In this document: positions 48,001-55,491 of the stretch, in pieces | Layout of the letters: every line of letters begins with the position of its first letter | Position numbering within the stretch: position 1 is the stretch's first letter | DNA from: Nocardioides terrigena | GTDB taxonomy: Bacteria; Actinomycetota; Actinomycetes; Propionibacteriales; Nocardioidaceae | Length of the DNA: 64,000 bases | Assembly (NCBI RefSeq): GCF_003047265.1 | Contig: NZ_PZYY01000004.1 | Coordinates: forward strand, 310,001-374,000 | Reading direction: 5' to 3' | Notes under the pieces: generated by a model | Told to the model about the DNA's origin: nothing | The model's input: the letters and a program-made list of their open reading frames with translations, nothing else | Databases searched by the model: none | Program-made: the position numbers and the translations under genes

Positions 48001-49001
48001 CCGGGCTCACCACCATCAACGACCAGGCGTTCCTGGCCGACGACACCCTGATCGGCAGCTACGAGCTCGGCGGGGGGTGGCTGCGGGTGGAGAAGGTCAA
48101 GATCGGCAAGCGGGCGTTCGTCGGCAACTCGGGGATGGCGGCCGCCGGCCGCAAGGTCCCCAAGCGGGCCCTGGTGGCCGTCCTGTCGGCGGCGCCCCGT
48201 CGTACGCAGGCCGAAGCAGGCTCCTCGTGGCTCGGCAGCCCGCCGACCCGGCTGCGCCGGGCGAGCGACGACGTGGACGACAGTCGCACCTACGACCCCC
48301 CGACCCGGCTGCGGGTGGCCCGCGCCGCCGTGGAGGCCTGTCGGTTGGTGCCCGTGGTCGTGGCCGCGGCGATCGGGCTCGGCCTCGTGGTGGCCCTGGA
48401 GGTGCTCCTCGACCGGACGCACGTGGTCGTGGCCGCCGCGGCCTCGGGGGCCCTGCTGATGGTGGCCGGGCTCGTCGCCGCCGCGACGGCGACCGCGGCC
48501 AAGTGGCTCCTCGTGGGCCGGCACCGGGCCGAGGACCGACCGCTGTGGAGCTCGTTCGTCTGGCGCAACGAGCTGGCCGACGCGTTCATCGAGCTGGTGG
48601 CCGCCCCGTGGTTCGCCCGGCCCGCCACCGGCACCCCGGCCCTCAACGCGTGGCTGCGCTCCCTGGGCGCCACCGTCGGGCGCGGCGTGTGGTGCGAGAC
48701 CTACTGGCTCCCCGAGCCGGACCTCGTCGAGCTGCGCGACGGGGCCACCGTCAACGCGGGCTGCGTGGTGCAGACCCACCTCTTCCACGACCGCGTCATG
48801 AGCATGGACAAGGTCGTTCTGCGGCGGGGCTCGACGCTCGGTCCCAACAGCGTCGTGCTGCCCGCGGCGACCATCGGACGGGACGCTACGGTGGGCCCGG
48901 TGTCGTTGGTGATGAGGGGTGAGCTGGTGCCTGACAAGACCCGCTGGGTGGGCAACCCCATCGGTCCGTGGCTCGACGACGCGCCCCACCCGGACGCATG
49001 A
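45099..49001 (+). CDS. Pls/PosA-type membrane-bound nonribosomal peptide synthetase
   Basis: 1300 residues from GTG 45099; TTG 45069 is in frame but lies on an inverted repeat and has no ribosome site. The adenylation domain (about 20-500) has FTSGSTGTPKG (160-170), FDAS (209-212), YGPTE (299-303) and Lys486. A carrier domain has GGGSL with Ser542. Six membrane helices then come in three pairs alternating with three soluble domains rich in left-handed-helix repeats (GARIGTRSTLGPGA, GSTLGPNSVVLPAATIGRDA). This matches the epsilon-polylysine synthetase (Pls) layout. Specificity residues read D-A-E-S-I-G-T-V-V-K by eye, close to a lysine code. The product is probably a short poly-(basic amino acid). 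Confidence 0.9.
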   Translation: MSAPTPSHPASADDRLLRAVAAPPERTLVDVFEATLAAAPEARALDNGAEQLTYGEFADAALALADDLNAVGVGRGDRVGVRIKSGTPDLYVAIMGVLLAGSAYVPVDAEDPDDRARLVFGEAGVAAVVGNDLAVALRRPPAPARTDGPVVPDDDAWVIFTSGSTGTPKGVAVSHRCAAAFVDAESRLFLRDDPLGTHDRVMAGLSVAFDASCEEMWLAWAQGACLVPAPRSLVRSGVDVGPWLLANDITVVSTVPTLVTLWPTESLAAVRLLILGGEACPPEIGARLAHDGREVWNTYGPTEATVVSCGARLGPDGPVRIGLPLDGWDLAVVDAEGRPVPPGAVGELIIGGVGLARYLDADKDAEKYAPMPSLGWTRAYRSGDLVRDDGHGLLFEGRADDQVKLGGRRIELGEVDSVLLRLPGVRGAAAAVRRTQAGNTLLVGYVQVDETFHAPTALALLRESQPAALVPRLATVGSLPTKTSGKVDRDALPWPLPDGADDTRAHDELTGTGAWVAELWGEVIGATPRSGDDDFFDLGGGSLTAAQIVSKLRSRHPETTVADIYEHPTLAGLAGALDAMAAPASRTDRHVRPTPTKTQRGQLAFSLPLRTITGLRWLTWVAIGNNVATWLLGTTYLEPVPWLAVVIGWLLLITPLGRMGTTVLGARLLLRGVRPGTYPRGGRIHLRVWLAERLADECGAVNLSGAPFIQLYARALGARVGRDVDLHSVPPVTGFLTLGDGCSVEPEVDLTGHWLDGDVLHVGSVEVGPGARIGTRSTLGPGAQVGRDAEVAPGSSVHGAVPQREFWSGSPAERVSEARGPWSSERPPRRTSWAVAYGATALGIASLPLVALACGLLVLLPSLDGATALGDAATGVLLLLPVAAAVTLVVLAALVLVAVRLAGLGLRPGHHPVHSRPALQAWATLRVLDEARTWLYPLYASTLTPWWLRRLGARVGTNVEASTVLLIPGLTTINDQAFLADDTLIGSYELGGGWLRVEKVKIGKRAFVGNSGMAAAGRKVPKRALVAVLSAAPRRTQAEAGSSWLGSPPTRLRRASDDVDDSRTYDPPTRLRVARAAVEACRLVPVVVAAAIGLGLVVALEVLLDRTHVVVAAAASGALLMVAGLVAAATATAAKWLLVGRHRAEDRPLWSSFVWRNELADAFIELVAAPWFARPATGTPALNAWLRSLGATVGRGVWCETYWLPEPDLVELRDGATVNAGCVVQTHLFHDRVMSMDKVVLRRGSTLGPNSVVLPAATIGRDATVGPVSLVMRGELVPDKTRWVGNPIGPWLDDAPHPDA

Positions 49002-49011
49002 GGGCGCACGC

Positions 49012-50319
49012 ATGAGGACCGGCGCCGATCCCTACGTGCCGGGGCACGGTGACCTCACCTACGACGTCACCCACTACGACCTCGAGCTGGCCTACTCCCT
49101 GGAGGGCAACCGCCTCGACGGCACCGCGCGGCTGGACTGCACGATCCGCGAGGACACCGACGAGCTGGCCCTCGACCTCCACGGCCTCGACGTCACCAAG
49201 GTGAGCGTGGACGGCTCCGCGGTGAAGTACCGCGACCGCACCGGGACGCTCACGGTCCGGCTCGGGGAGACGGTCGCCGCCGGCGAGTCCGTCACCGTCA
49301 CCGTGCGCTACCACGGCCACCCGACCCCGGAGAAGACACGCCACCTCGGGGCTGCCGGCTGGGAGGAGCTCACCGACGGGGTGATCGTCGCGGGCCAGCC
49401 GCACGGCGCCCCCTCGTGGTTCCCCTGCAACGACCGGCCGTCCAACAAGGCCACCTACCGGATGAGCATCAGGGTGGCGGCGGGCTACCGCGTCGTCGCC
49501 AACGGGAGCCTGCTCAGCAACCGCCGCCGCTCGAGCACGGTCACGTGGGTCTACGAGCAGCTGCAGCCGATGGCCACCTACCTCGCGACCGTGCACATCG
49601 GCCGGTACGAGCTCCGCACCGCCGACGACGGGGAGGTGCCCATGCACGCGGTCCTGCCGCAGCGGCTCCTGTCGTCGTACGACGACGCCTTCGGTGAGCA
49701 GCGCGCCATGATCGACACCTTCTCCCGCCTCTTCGGGCCCTACCCCTTCCCGGCCTACACCGTCGTCGTGACCGACGACGACCTCGAGATCCCGCTGGAG
49801 GCACAGGGGCTCTCCGCCTTCGGTGCCAACTTCCTGACCTCCGACTGGGAGTCCGTGCGGCTGGTCGCGCACGAGCTCTCCCACCAGTGGTTCGGCAACA
49901 GCCTGACCCTCGGCAGCTGGCAGGACATCTGGCTGCACGAGGGGTTCGCCTGCTACGCCGAGTGGATCTGGTCGGAGGAGTCCGGGGGCCCGTCGGCCCA
50001 GCAGCGGGCCGAGGAGCACCACGACAAGCTCGCCGGTCTCGACCAGGACCTCGTGCTCGCCGACCCCGGGCCGGAGCTCATGTTCGACGACCGCGTCTAC
50101 AAGCGCGGCGCGTTGACCCTGCACGCCCTGCGCCTCACCGTCGGCGACGACGCCTTCTTCGGCGTGCTGCGCGGCTGGACCGACAAGCACGCCCACGGCA
50201 CGGTCAACACCGGGGCCTTCGTCGAGTTCGCCGAGTTGTCGACCGGACAGGACCTGGCCGAGCTCTTCGACGTCTGGCTCAACCGAGCGACCCTCCCGGA
50301 CCTGCCTCCTGCGTCGTGA
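49012..50319 (+). CDS. M1-family zinc aminopeptidase
   Basis: 435 residues from ATG 49012, 10 bp after the synthetase. The zinc site HELSHQWFGNSLTLGSW continues to WLHEGFACYAEW: His287, Glu288, His291 and Glu310. The upstream exopeptidase motif is EAQGLSAFGA rather than the classic GAMEN. It lacks the long ERAP-like C-terminal domain, so it is the short M1 form found in actinobacteria. No signal peptide is seen. Operon position with a poly-amino acid synthetase suggests peptide processing or self-protection; this is inferred. Confidence 0.92.
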   Translation: MRTGADPYVPGHGDLTYDVTHYDLELAYSLEGNRLDGTARLDCTIREDTDELALDLHGLDVTKVSVDGSAVKYRDRTGTLTVRLGETVAAGESVTVTVRYHGHPTPEKTRHLGAAGWEELTDGVIVAGQPHGAPSWFPCNDRPSNKATYRMSIRVAAGYRVVANGSLLSNRRRSSTVTWVYEQLQPMATYLATVHIGRYELRTADDGEVPMHAVLPQRLLSSYDDAFGEQRAMIDTFSRLFGPYPFPAYTVVVTDDDLEIPLEAQGLSAFGANFLTSDWESVRLVAHELSHQWFGNSLTLGSWQDIWLHEGFACYAEWIWSEESGGPSAQQRAEEHHDKLAGLDQDLVLADPGPELMFDDRVYKRGALTLHALRLTVGDDAFFGVLRGWTDKHAHGTVNTGAFVEFAELSTGQDLAELFDVWLNRATLPDLPPAS

Positions 50320-50887
50320 CGTCGTGGGGGTGCACCGGCCCGCTCCCCGCCACTGCCGCGGTCAGGTCGGCGGCCAGCGTCACGTCCATCACCCAGTCCG
50401 GCCGCGGCACCGACACCGGCCACTCCACGACCACCGGTGACCCGGTCGAGTCGTCCAGGCGGATGGCCGACGGCTCCACGGCCAGGCCCCAGCCGGACGC
50501 CTTGAGCAGGGCCTCCTTGCGGACCCAGGCCGCCGCCGTCTCGCGCGAGGTCGCGGCCCGCTCCGCCGGGTGCAGCAGGACGTCCGCCACCTCCGCTGCG
50601 CCGAAGAGTGCGGTGGCCTCCACGTCCACGCCCACGGAGCCACACCCCGTCAGGGCCACGACGGTCGCCCCGGCGGTCCGGGCGATGCTCACCGCAGGGC
50701 GTCCGGGTCCAGGTCGGCCCCCGACGAGCGGTCGACCGTGCTCCGTGCTCGCGCAGCGCGGACACAGGCGCACCGTCCCGGCCTCGCCGATCTCCGGTCC
50801 GTAGCGACGCCGCAGCAGCGCGCGCAGCATCCGCTCGGCGACGTACGACGCGTCGTCGCGCACCCACGCCATCGACAGCCAGGTCAC
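50279..50887 (-). CDS. Sfp-type 4'-phosphopantetheinyl transferase
   Basis: 202 residues from GTG 50887; ATG 50872 is an alternative. The magnesium-binding GVDVE and the motif WVRKEALLKASGWG are characteristic of the Sfp group. The enzyme moves phosphopantetheine from CoA to carrier-domain serines. The Pls-type synthetase encoded 1.3 kb away has one such carrier domain (Ser542) and is the obvious client. Its 3' end overlaps the end of the convergent M1 peptidase gene by 41 bp. Confidence 0.9.
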   Translation of the reverse strand: MTWLSMAWVRDDASYVAERMLRALLRRRYGPEIGEAGTVRLCPRCASTEHGRPLVGGRPGPGRPAVSIARTAGATVVALTGCGSVGVDVEATALFGAAEVADVLLHPAERAATSRETAAAWVRKEALLKASGWGLAVEPSAIRLDDSTGSPVVVEWPVSVPRPDWVMDVTLAADLTAAVAGSGPVHPHDVTTQEAGPGGSLG

Positions 50888-50934
50888 GCCCGAGTGTCCC
50901 GCACGTCGGTCCGGACGCCGGGCCGGACGCCACA

Positions 50935-50985
50935 GTGGCGGCGGACGACGCCGGGACCCGAGCATCCCGTGTCGTCCGCCGCCAC
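50935..50985 (-). terminator. 15-bp plus 5-bp hairpin after metzincin gene
   Basis: GTGGCGGCGGACGAC (50935-50949) pairs exactly with 50971-50985. An inner CGGGA/TCCCG stem extends it. It follows the minus-strand metzincin stop at 50994 and probably terminates it. Confidence 0.7.
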
Positions 50986-50993
50986 CGCGGGGG

Positions 50994-52115
50994 TCAGTGG
51001 GCCGCGTGCTCCTCGACCAGGTCGACGACCTCGCGACCGGGCGAGACGACGCCGCCGGTGAGGACCGGACCGCCGGTCCGGGCCTGGAAGCGGCCGCGGT
51101 ACTTGGTCAGGCAGCCCTTGGAGGCACCCAGCTTGCGGAGCCCGGCGAGGTCGCCGGCCTCGTAGCGGGAGTAGTAGCCGCCCACCGCGGGCGAGCGGTT
51201 GCCCGGGTGCATGACCTGGATGTCGTCGGCGAAGTGGTCGAGGCCGAACGCGTGACCGAGCTCGTGGATGAGCACCAGGCCCATGGTCTCGTGGCCCGGG
51301 TCGTCCATCGTCATGGGGTACTCCGCGCCGTACGCCATGTTCATGGTGACGCCGGGGGTCTTGATCCGCCAGGTCGGCTTCTTGCCCTTCTTGAACTGCG
51401 CGACCGGCGAGGGGCCGGTGCCGCCGACGCCGACCGCGCCGACGAGGCGGGGGTCGAGGTCCTGGTGCGACCACGCGATGACGAGGTCGGTGCCGCGCGG
51501 GTGGCGGTCGCCGCGGATGGGGACGGCGGTCGTGGTGCCGACGTACTTGCTCTTGAAGCCGGTCGCCCGCTCGAGCAGCTCCATCGCCTGCTGGGTGACC
51601 GGGACCGCGCCGGGGCCGCCGAGGCCGGGGTTGATGCGGTACTTCACGGTCTCGCACGGGTTCCAGCGGAAGGTGAGGCCGCGGTCTGAGAACGGGAGGT
51701 ACGACGTGGTGGCGCCGCGCGGCGTCCACGGCACGGCGACGGAGAACTTCTTCGCCTTGAACGTCTTGGCCCGGAAGCTCTTCTTCCGCGGGACCAGCAC
51801 GCGCAGCTTGTGTGCGCCGTACCAGTCGAAGGAGCCGGTGAAGCGGTACTTGCCCTTGCGCTTGGTGCGGGTCTTGTCGATCGTGTGCCAGCCGTCTGCC
51901 CACTTCACCTGGAGGGCGACCTTGCGCCGGGGCCCCGAGGCCTTGCCCTTGATGGCGTAGCCGGAGGTGCCGGCCGTCCAGGAGGTGGTGCCGTAGGACA
52001 CCTTGCCCTGGGTGCGCTTGCCGGCGGCGGTGGCCGGCGAGGCGGCGAGACTGGTGAGGACCAGGGCGAGCACGGCGACGAGCGCCATGCCTCCCAGGCG
52101 AGATCGGTGCGTCAT
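50994..52115 (-). CDS. Secreted matrixin-like metzincin protease
   Basis: 373 residues from ATG 52115. A Sec signal (MALVAVLALVLTSLAASPATA) with an Ala-x-Ala cleavage site is followed by a basic beta-rich N-terminal domain of about 100 residues. The protease domain has HELGHAFGLDH (His284, Glu285, His288, His294), the extended zinc motif of metzincins, with a downstream Met-turn-like QVMHPGN. The N-terminal domain is rich in Lys and Tyr and may bind wall polymers. It is exported; substrate unknown. Confidence 0.87.
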   Translation of the reverse strand: MTHRSRLGGMALVAVLALVLTSLAASPATAAGKRTQGKVSYGTTSWTAGTSGYAIKGKASGPRRKVALQVKWADGWHTIDKTRTKRKGKYRFTGSFDWYGAHKLRVLVPRKKSFRAKTFKAKKFSVAVPWTPRGATTSYLPFSDRGLTFRWNPCETVKYRINPGLGGPGAVPVTQQAMELLERATGFKSKYVGTTTAVPIRGDRHPRGTDLVIAWSHQDLDPRLVGAVGVGGTGPSPVAQFKKGKKPTWRIKTPGVTMNMAYGAEYPMTMDDPGHETMGLVLIHELGHAFGLDHFADDIQVMHPGNRSPAVGGYYSRYEAGDLAGLRKLGASKGCLTKYRGRFQARTGGPVLTGGVVSPGREVVDLVEEHAAH

Positions 52116-52258
52116 GGGTGTCCCCTCGTGGTGGTCGCGTCAGGTGCCTTGTGCCACCGGGGGACGGCCCGCAAACCCCCCTCGCCGATACTGGTCGACA
52201 TGTCCGGACCAGCCGTCGCGACCGACGCCGTCCTCCCGCCGACCGCCGAGGCCGTGCC

Positions 52259-52768
52259 GTGGAGTGGCTGAAGGGGTTGCTCGCCGACCGGCGCCGCGCC
52301 AAGAACGTCGCCGTCCTCGCCTTCGTGGTGCTGATGGTCAACCTGCCGCTGGCCCTGGCCACGTGGACCAACCTCCGCGTCGAGAGCGCCGGCACCGACG
52401 TGACCGCCGAGGTCACGGCCGCCCGCAACCTCGGTACGCCGGAGGAGCCGCGCTGGTGGGTGAGCTACCGCTTCCCCGAGGACGTCGACCCCGAGCAGGG
52501 CACGTGGGCGGGCGAGGTCGACCGCGCCACCTGGACGGCCGCCGAGGAGAGCGGGTCGATCACCGTCCGCGTCCTCGAGGGCTCACCGTCGCGACACACG
52601 GTCTCCGGCGAGGTGCGCAGCTGGGTGGGGCTGTGGAGCACGCTGCTCTTCGACGCGATCCTGGTCGCCGTGCTCGTGCTGGTCTGGAGGGTCCGCGTGC
52701 TGGGTCGCAAGGACGCGGAGCCGGGACCGGGGCCAGAACCGGAGCCCGGACCCCGGCCCGAGGCGTGA
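52259..52768 (+). CDS. DUF3592-like membrane protein
   Basis: 169 residues from GTG 52259, with GAGG 7 nt upstream. Two membrane helices (about 17-36 and 125-145) flank an extracellular beta-rich part (VTAEVTAARNLGTPEEPRWW and SYRFPEDVDPEQGTW). That arrangement is like DUF3592 proteins, though the match is weak. The C-terminus is a Pro/Glu/Gly repeat (PGPEPEPGPRP). Start positions further upstream in frame lack a ribosome site. Function unknown. Confidence 0.72.
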   Translation: MEWLKGLLADRRRAKNVAVLAFVVLMVNLPLALATWTNLRVESAGTDVTAEVTAARNLGTPEEPRWWVSYRFPEDVDPEQGTWAGEVDRATWTAAEESGSITVRVLEGSPSRHTVSGEVRSWVGLWSTLLFDAILVAVLVLVWRVRVLGRKDAEPGPGPEPEPGPRPEA

Positions 52769-52811
52769 GCACCCCACCCATCCGATCCACCCCCCACTCC
52801 GAAGGACGGGC

Positions 52812-53288
52812 ATGACCTCCCTGGGCGACTTCAAGGCCACCGGCATCGACGGCACCGAGACCGACCTCGCGTCGTACGAGGGAAAGGTGGTGCTCGTCGT
52901 GAACACCGCCTCCCAGTGCGGCTTCACCCCCCAGTACAAGGGGCTGCAGGAGCTGCAGGACACGTACGGCGAGCGCGGCTTCACCGTCCTCGGCTTCCCG
53001 TGCGACCAGTTCGGCGGCCAGGAGCCCGGCACCGACGAGGAGATCTCGTCGTTCTGCGAGCGCAACTTCGGGGTCGACTTCCCGCTGTTCGCCAAGGTCG
53101 ACGTCAACGGCGACGAGGCGCACCCGCTCTTCGCGTGGCTGCGCAAGGAGAAGTCGGGGCTGCTGGGCGGCAAGATCAAGTGGAACTTCACCAAGTTCCT
53201 CATCGGCCGCGACGGCGCCGTGATCGACCGCTTCGGCCCCACCACCAAGCCGGAGAAGATCACCTCCGACATCGAGCGGGTCCTCTGA
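52812..53288 (+). CDS. Glutathione peroxidase-family thiol peroxidase
   Basis: 158 residues. The GPx motifs are VVNTASQCGFTPQY (peroxidatic Cys36 in place of selenocysteine), LGFPCDQFGGQEPG and KWNFTKFLIGRDG. Cys-type enzymes like this generally use thioredoxin. It reduces H2O2 and organic peroxides in the cytoplasm. It lies 43 bp after the DUF3592-like gene. Confidence 0.95.
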   Translation: MTSLGDFKATGIDGTETDLASYEGKVVLVVNTASQCGFTPQYKGLQELQDTYGERGFTVLGFPCDQFGGQEPGTDEEISSFCERNFGVDFPLFAKVDVNGDEAHPLFAWLRKEKSGLLGGKIKWNFTKFLIGRDGAVIDRFGPTTKPEKITSDIERVL

Positions 53289-53363
53289 GGCGTCGCACAC
53301 ACGCCTGTCTCACGCCACGTAGGTGACTTGCCCGTAACCTCCGCAGCGGGGGAGGGTCGTCCC

Positions 53364-54743
53364 ATGGCCGCCACCGCTTCGTCGTACTCGATCACCATGC
53401 GGTTGCACACCGCGCCCGACCACGGCGTCGTGGGGACCGTCGCCACGACGATCGCCGAGGGCGGCGGGGTCGTCACCGCCATCGACGTCACCGAGTCGCG
53501 GCACGACCGCCTCGTCGTCGACGTCACCTGCTCGGCCTCCGACGAGGGCCACTCCAAGGAGCTCGTCGCCAAGGTCGAGGGCCTCGACGGCGTCGTGGTC
53601 CACAAGGTCAGCGACCGGACCTTCCTCCTGCACATCGGCGGCAAGATCTCGGTGGAGTCGAAGGTCCCGCTGCGCACCCGCGACGACCTCTCGATGGCCT
53701 ACACGCCGGGCGTCGGGCGGGTCAGCATGGCGATCCACGACAACCCCGAGGACGTGCGCCGGCTCACCATCAAGGGCAACTCGGTCGCCGTGGTGACCGA
53801 CGGGTCGGCCGTGCTCGGGCTCGGCAACATCGGTCCCGGCGCCGCCCTGCCGGTGATGGAGGGCAAGGCCGCGCTCTTCAAGCGCTTCGCCGACATCGAC
53901 GCCTGGCCCATCTGCCTGGCCACCCAGGACACCGACGAGATCGTGCGCGCGGTCGAGATGATCGCCCCTGGCTTCGGTGGCATCAACCTCGAGGACATCG
54001 CTGCCCCGCGCTGCTTCGAGATCGAGCGCCGGTTGCGCGAGTCGCTCGACATCCCGGTCTTCCACGACGACCAGCACGGCACGGCCATCGTGGTGCTCGC
54101 GGCGCTCACCAACGCGCTGCGCTGCGTCAAGAAGTCGCTCGGTGACGTGCGCATCGTCGTCTCGGGCGCCGGTGCCGCCGGCACCGCGATCGTGACCCTC
54201 CTGCTCGCCGCCGGGGCGGGCGACGTCGTCGTCGTGGACCGCGAGGGCGCCCTCTCGGCCGACGACGCCACCCTGTCGCCCGCCCACCTCGAGCTCGCGG
54301 CGGCGACCAACCCGCGCCGCGCCACCGGCGGCCTCCACGACGTGCTCGTGGACGCCGACGTCTTCATCGGGGTGAGCGCGCCGGGCATCCTGGCGCCCGA
54401 GTGGATCGACGACATGGCCGACGACGCGATCGTCTTCGCGCTGGCCAATCCCGACCCCGAGGTCGACCCGGCCGAGGCCGGCAAGCGGGCGGCCGTGGTG
54501 GCCAGCGGCCGCTCCGACTACCCCAACCAGATCAACAACGTGCTGGCCTTCCCGGGCGTCTTCCGCGGTCTGCTGGACGCCCGCGCCGACCACGTCACCA
54601 CCGACATGCTGCTGCGGGCGGCCGAGGCGATCGCCCTCGTCGTCACCGACGAGGAGCTCAACGCCTCCTTCATCATCCCCAGCGTCTTCCACCCCGACGT
54701 CGCCAAGAAGGTCGCCGCGGCGATCAGCCACCAGGAGTCCTGA
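53364..54743 (+). CDS. NAD(P)-dependent malic enzyme with N-terminal ACT domain
   Basis: 459 residues from ATG 53364 (GGGGGAGGG 7 nt upstream). An N-terminal ACT domain (about 1-75) is followed by the malic enzyme core. Signatures are YTPGVGRVSMAI, KGNSVAVVTDGSAVLGLGN, the DIPVFHDDQHGTAIV catalytic loop, and the nucleotide fold VVSGAGAAGTAIV. It decarboxylates malate to pyruvate. The ACT domain should give allosteric control, probably by an amino acid. Confidence 0.94.
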   Translation: MAATASSYSITMRLHTAPDHGVVGTVATTIAEGGGVVTAIDVTESRHDRLVVDVTCSASDEGHSKELVAKVEGLDGVVVHKVSDRTFLLHIGGKISVESKVPLRTRDDLSMAYTPGVGRVSMAIHDNPEDVRRLTIKGNSVAVVTDGSAVLGLGNIGPGAALPVMEGKAALFKRFADIDAWPICLATQDTDEIVRAVEMIAPGFGGINLEDIAAPRCFEIERRLRESLDIPVFHDDQHGTAIVVLAALTNALRCVKKSLGDVRIVVSGAGAAGTAIVTLLLAAGAGDVVVVDREGALSADDATLSPAHLELAAATNPRRATGGLHDVLVDADVFIGVSAPGILAPEWIDDMADDAIVFALANPDPEVDPAEAGKRAAVVASGRSDYPNQINNVLAFPGVFRGLLDARADHVTTDMLLRAAEAIALVVTDEELNASFIIPSVFHPDVAKKVAAAISHQES

Positions 54744-54810
54744 GCGCCGACGTTCACTAGGCTTCACCTCGTGACGGCCGACCGGTCGTCGCACGAAGGG
54801 GGAGACGCAG

Positions 54811-55464
54811 ATGAGCAACGACGGCACCAGCACGCCCGACGGACAGGACCCGTACGGCGGCCAGCAGCCACCGGCACCGGGACAGTCCCCGTACGGCCAG
54901 CCGGACTACGGCCAGCAGCCCGCGTACGGCCAGCCCGACTACGGGCAGCAGCCCGGCTACGGCCAGCCGGGGGCGTCGTACGGCGCACCGCCCGTCCCGG
55001 CGGAGCAGCCCGCGTCGATCCGCACCGCGGTGCTCCTGATGCGCGCCGGTGCCGTGCTCTCGCTGGTGAGCCTGCTGTCGACCTTCTTCCTGATCGACCA
55101 GATCCGGGACGAGGCCGAGCGGTCGCTGTCCGAGCAGGGCACCGAGCTCACGGGCACCACCCTCGACGCGGCTGTCGCGGTCGGTGTGGCGTTCGCGATC
55201 TTCTTCGGCCTGGTCGGGGCGGCGCTGTGGCTGTGGATGGCCTGGGCCAACGGTCGGGGTCGCAGCTGGGCGAGGATCGTCTCGTCGATCCTGTTCGGGC
55301 TCTCGGCCGCGTCCTTCCTCTTCTCCTTCACCCAGCCCCAGCCGCTGGTCAGCACGCTCCTGGGGCTGGCCAACCTCGTGCTCGGGGCCGTGATCGTCTT
55401 CCTGCTGTGGAAGCGGGAGTCGAGCGACTTCTACGCCGCGGTGTCGGGCCAGCGCCAACGCTGA
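54811..55464 (+). CDS. Membrane protein with Gly/Gln/Tyr-rich repeats
   Basis: 217 residues from ATG 54811 (AGGGGGAG upstream). The N-terminal 65 residues hold about seven short repeats of type YGQPDYGQQP, likely disordered. Four membrane helices follow (about 73-95, 117-140, 150-168 and 176-197). No family could be named. Similar Pro/Gly/Tyr N-termini occur in many actinobacterial membrane proteins. Confidence 0.8.
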   Translation: MSNDGTSTPDGQDPYGGQQPPAPGQSPYGQPDYGQQPAYGQPDYGQQPGYGQPGASYGAPPVPAEQPASIRTAVLLMRAGAVLSLVSLLSTFFLIDQIRDEAERSLSEQGTELTGTTLDAAVAVGVAFAIFFGLVGAALWLWMAWANGRGRSWARIVSSILFGLSAASFLFSFTQPQPLVSTLLGLANLVLGAVIVFLLWKRESSDFYAAVSGQRQR

Positions 55465-55465
55465 C

Positions 55466-55482
55466 CCGACCCCACGGGTCGG
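55466..55482. terminator. Short hairpin between convergent genes
   Basis: CCGACCC and GGGTCGG flank CAC (55466-55482). It sits between the repeat-rich membrane protein gene and the MMPL gene and may end both. Confidence 0.4.
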
Positions 55483-55491
55483 CGTCCCGGA

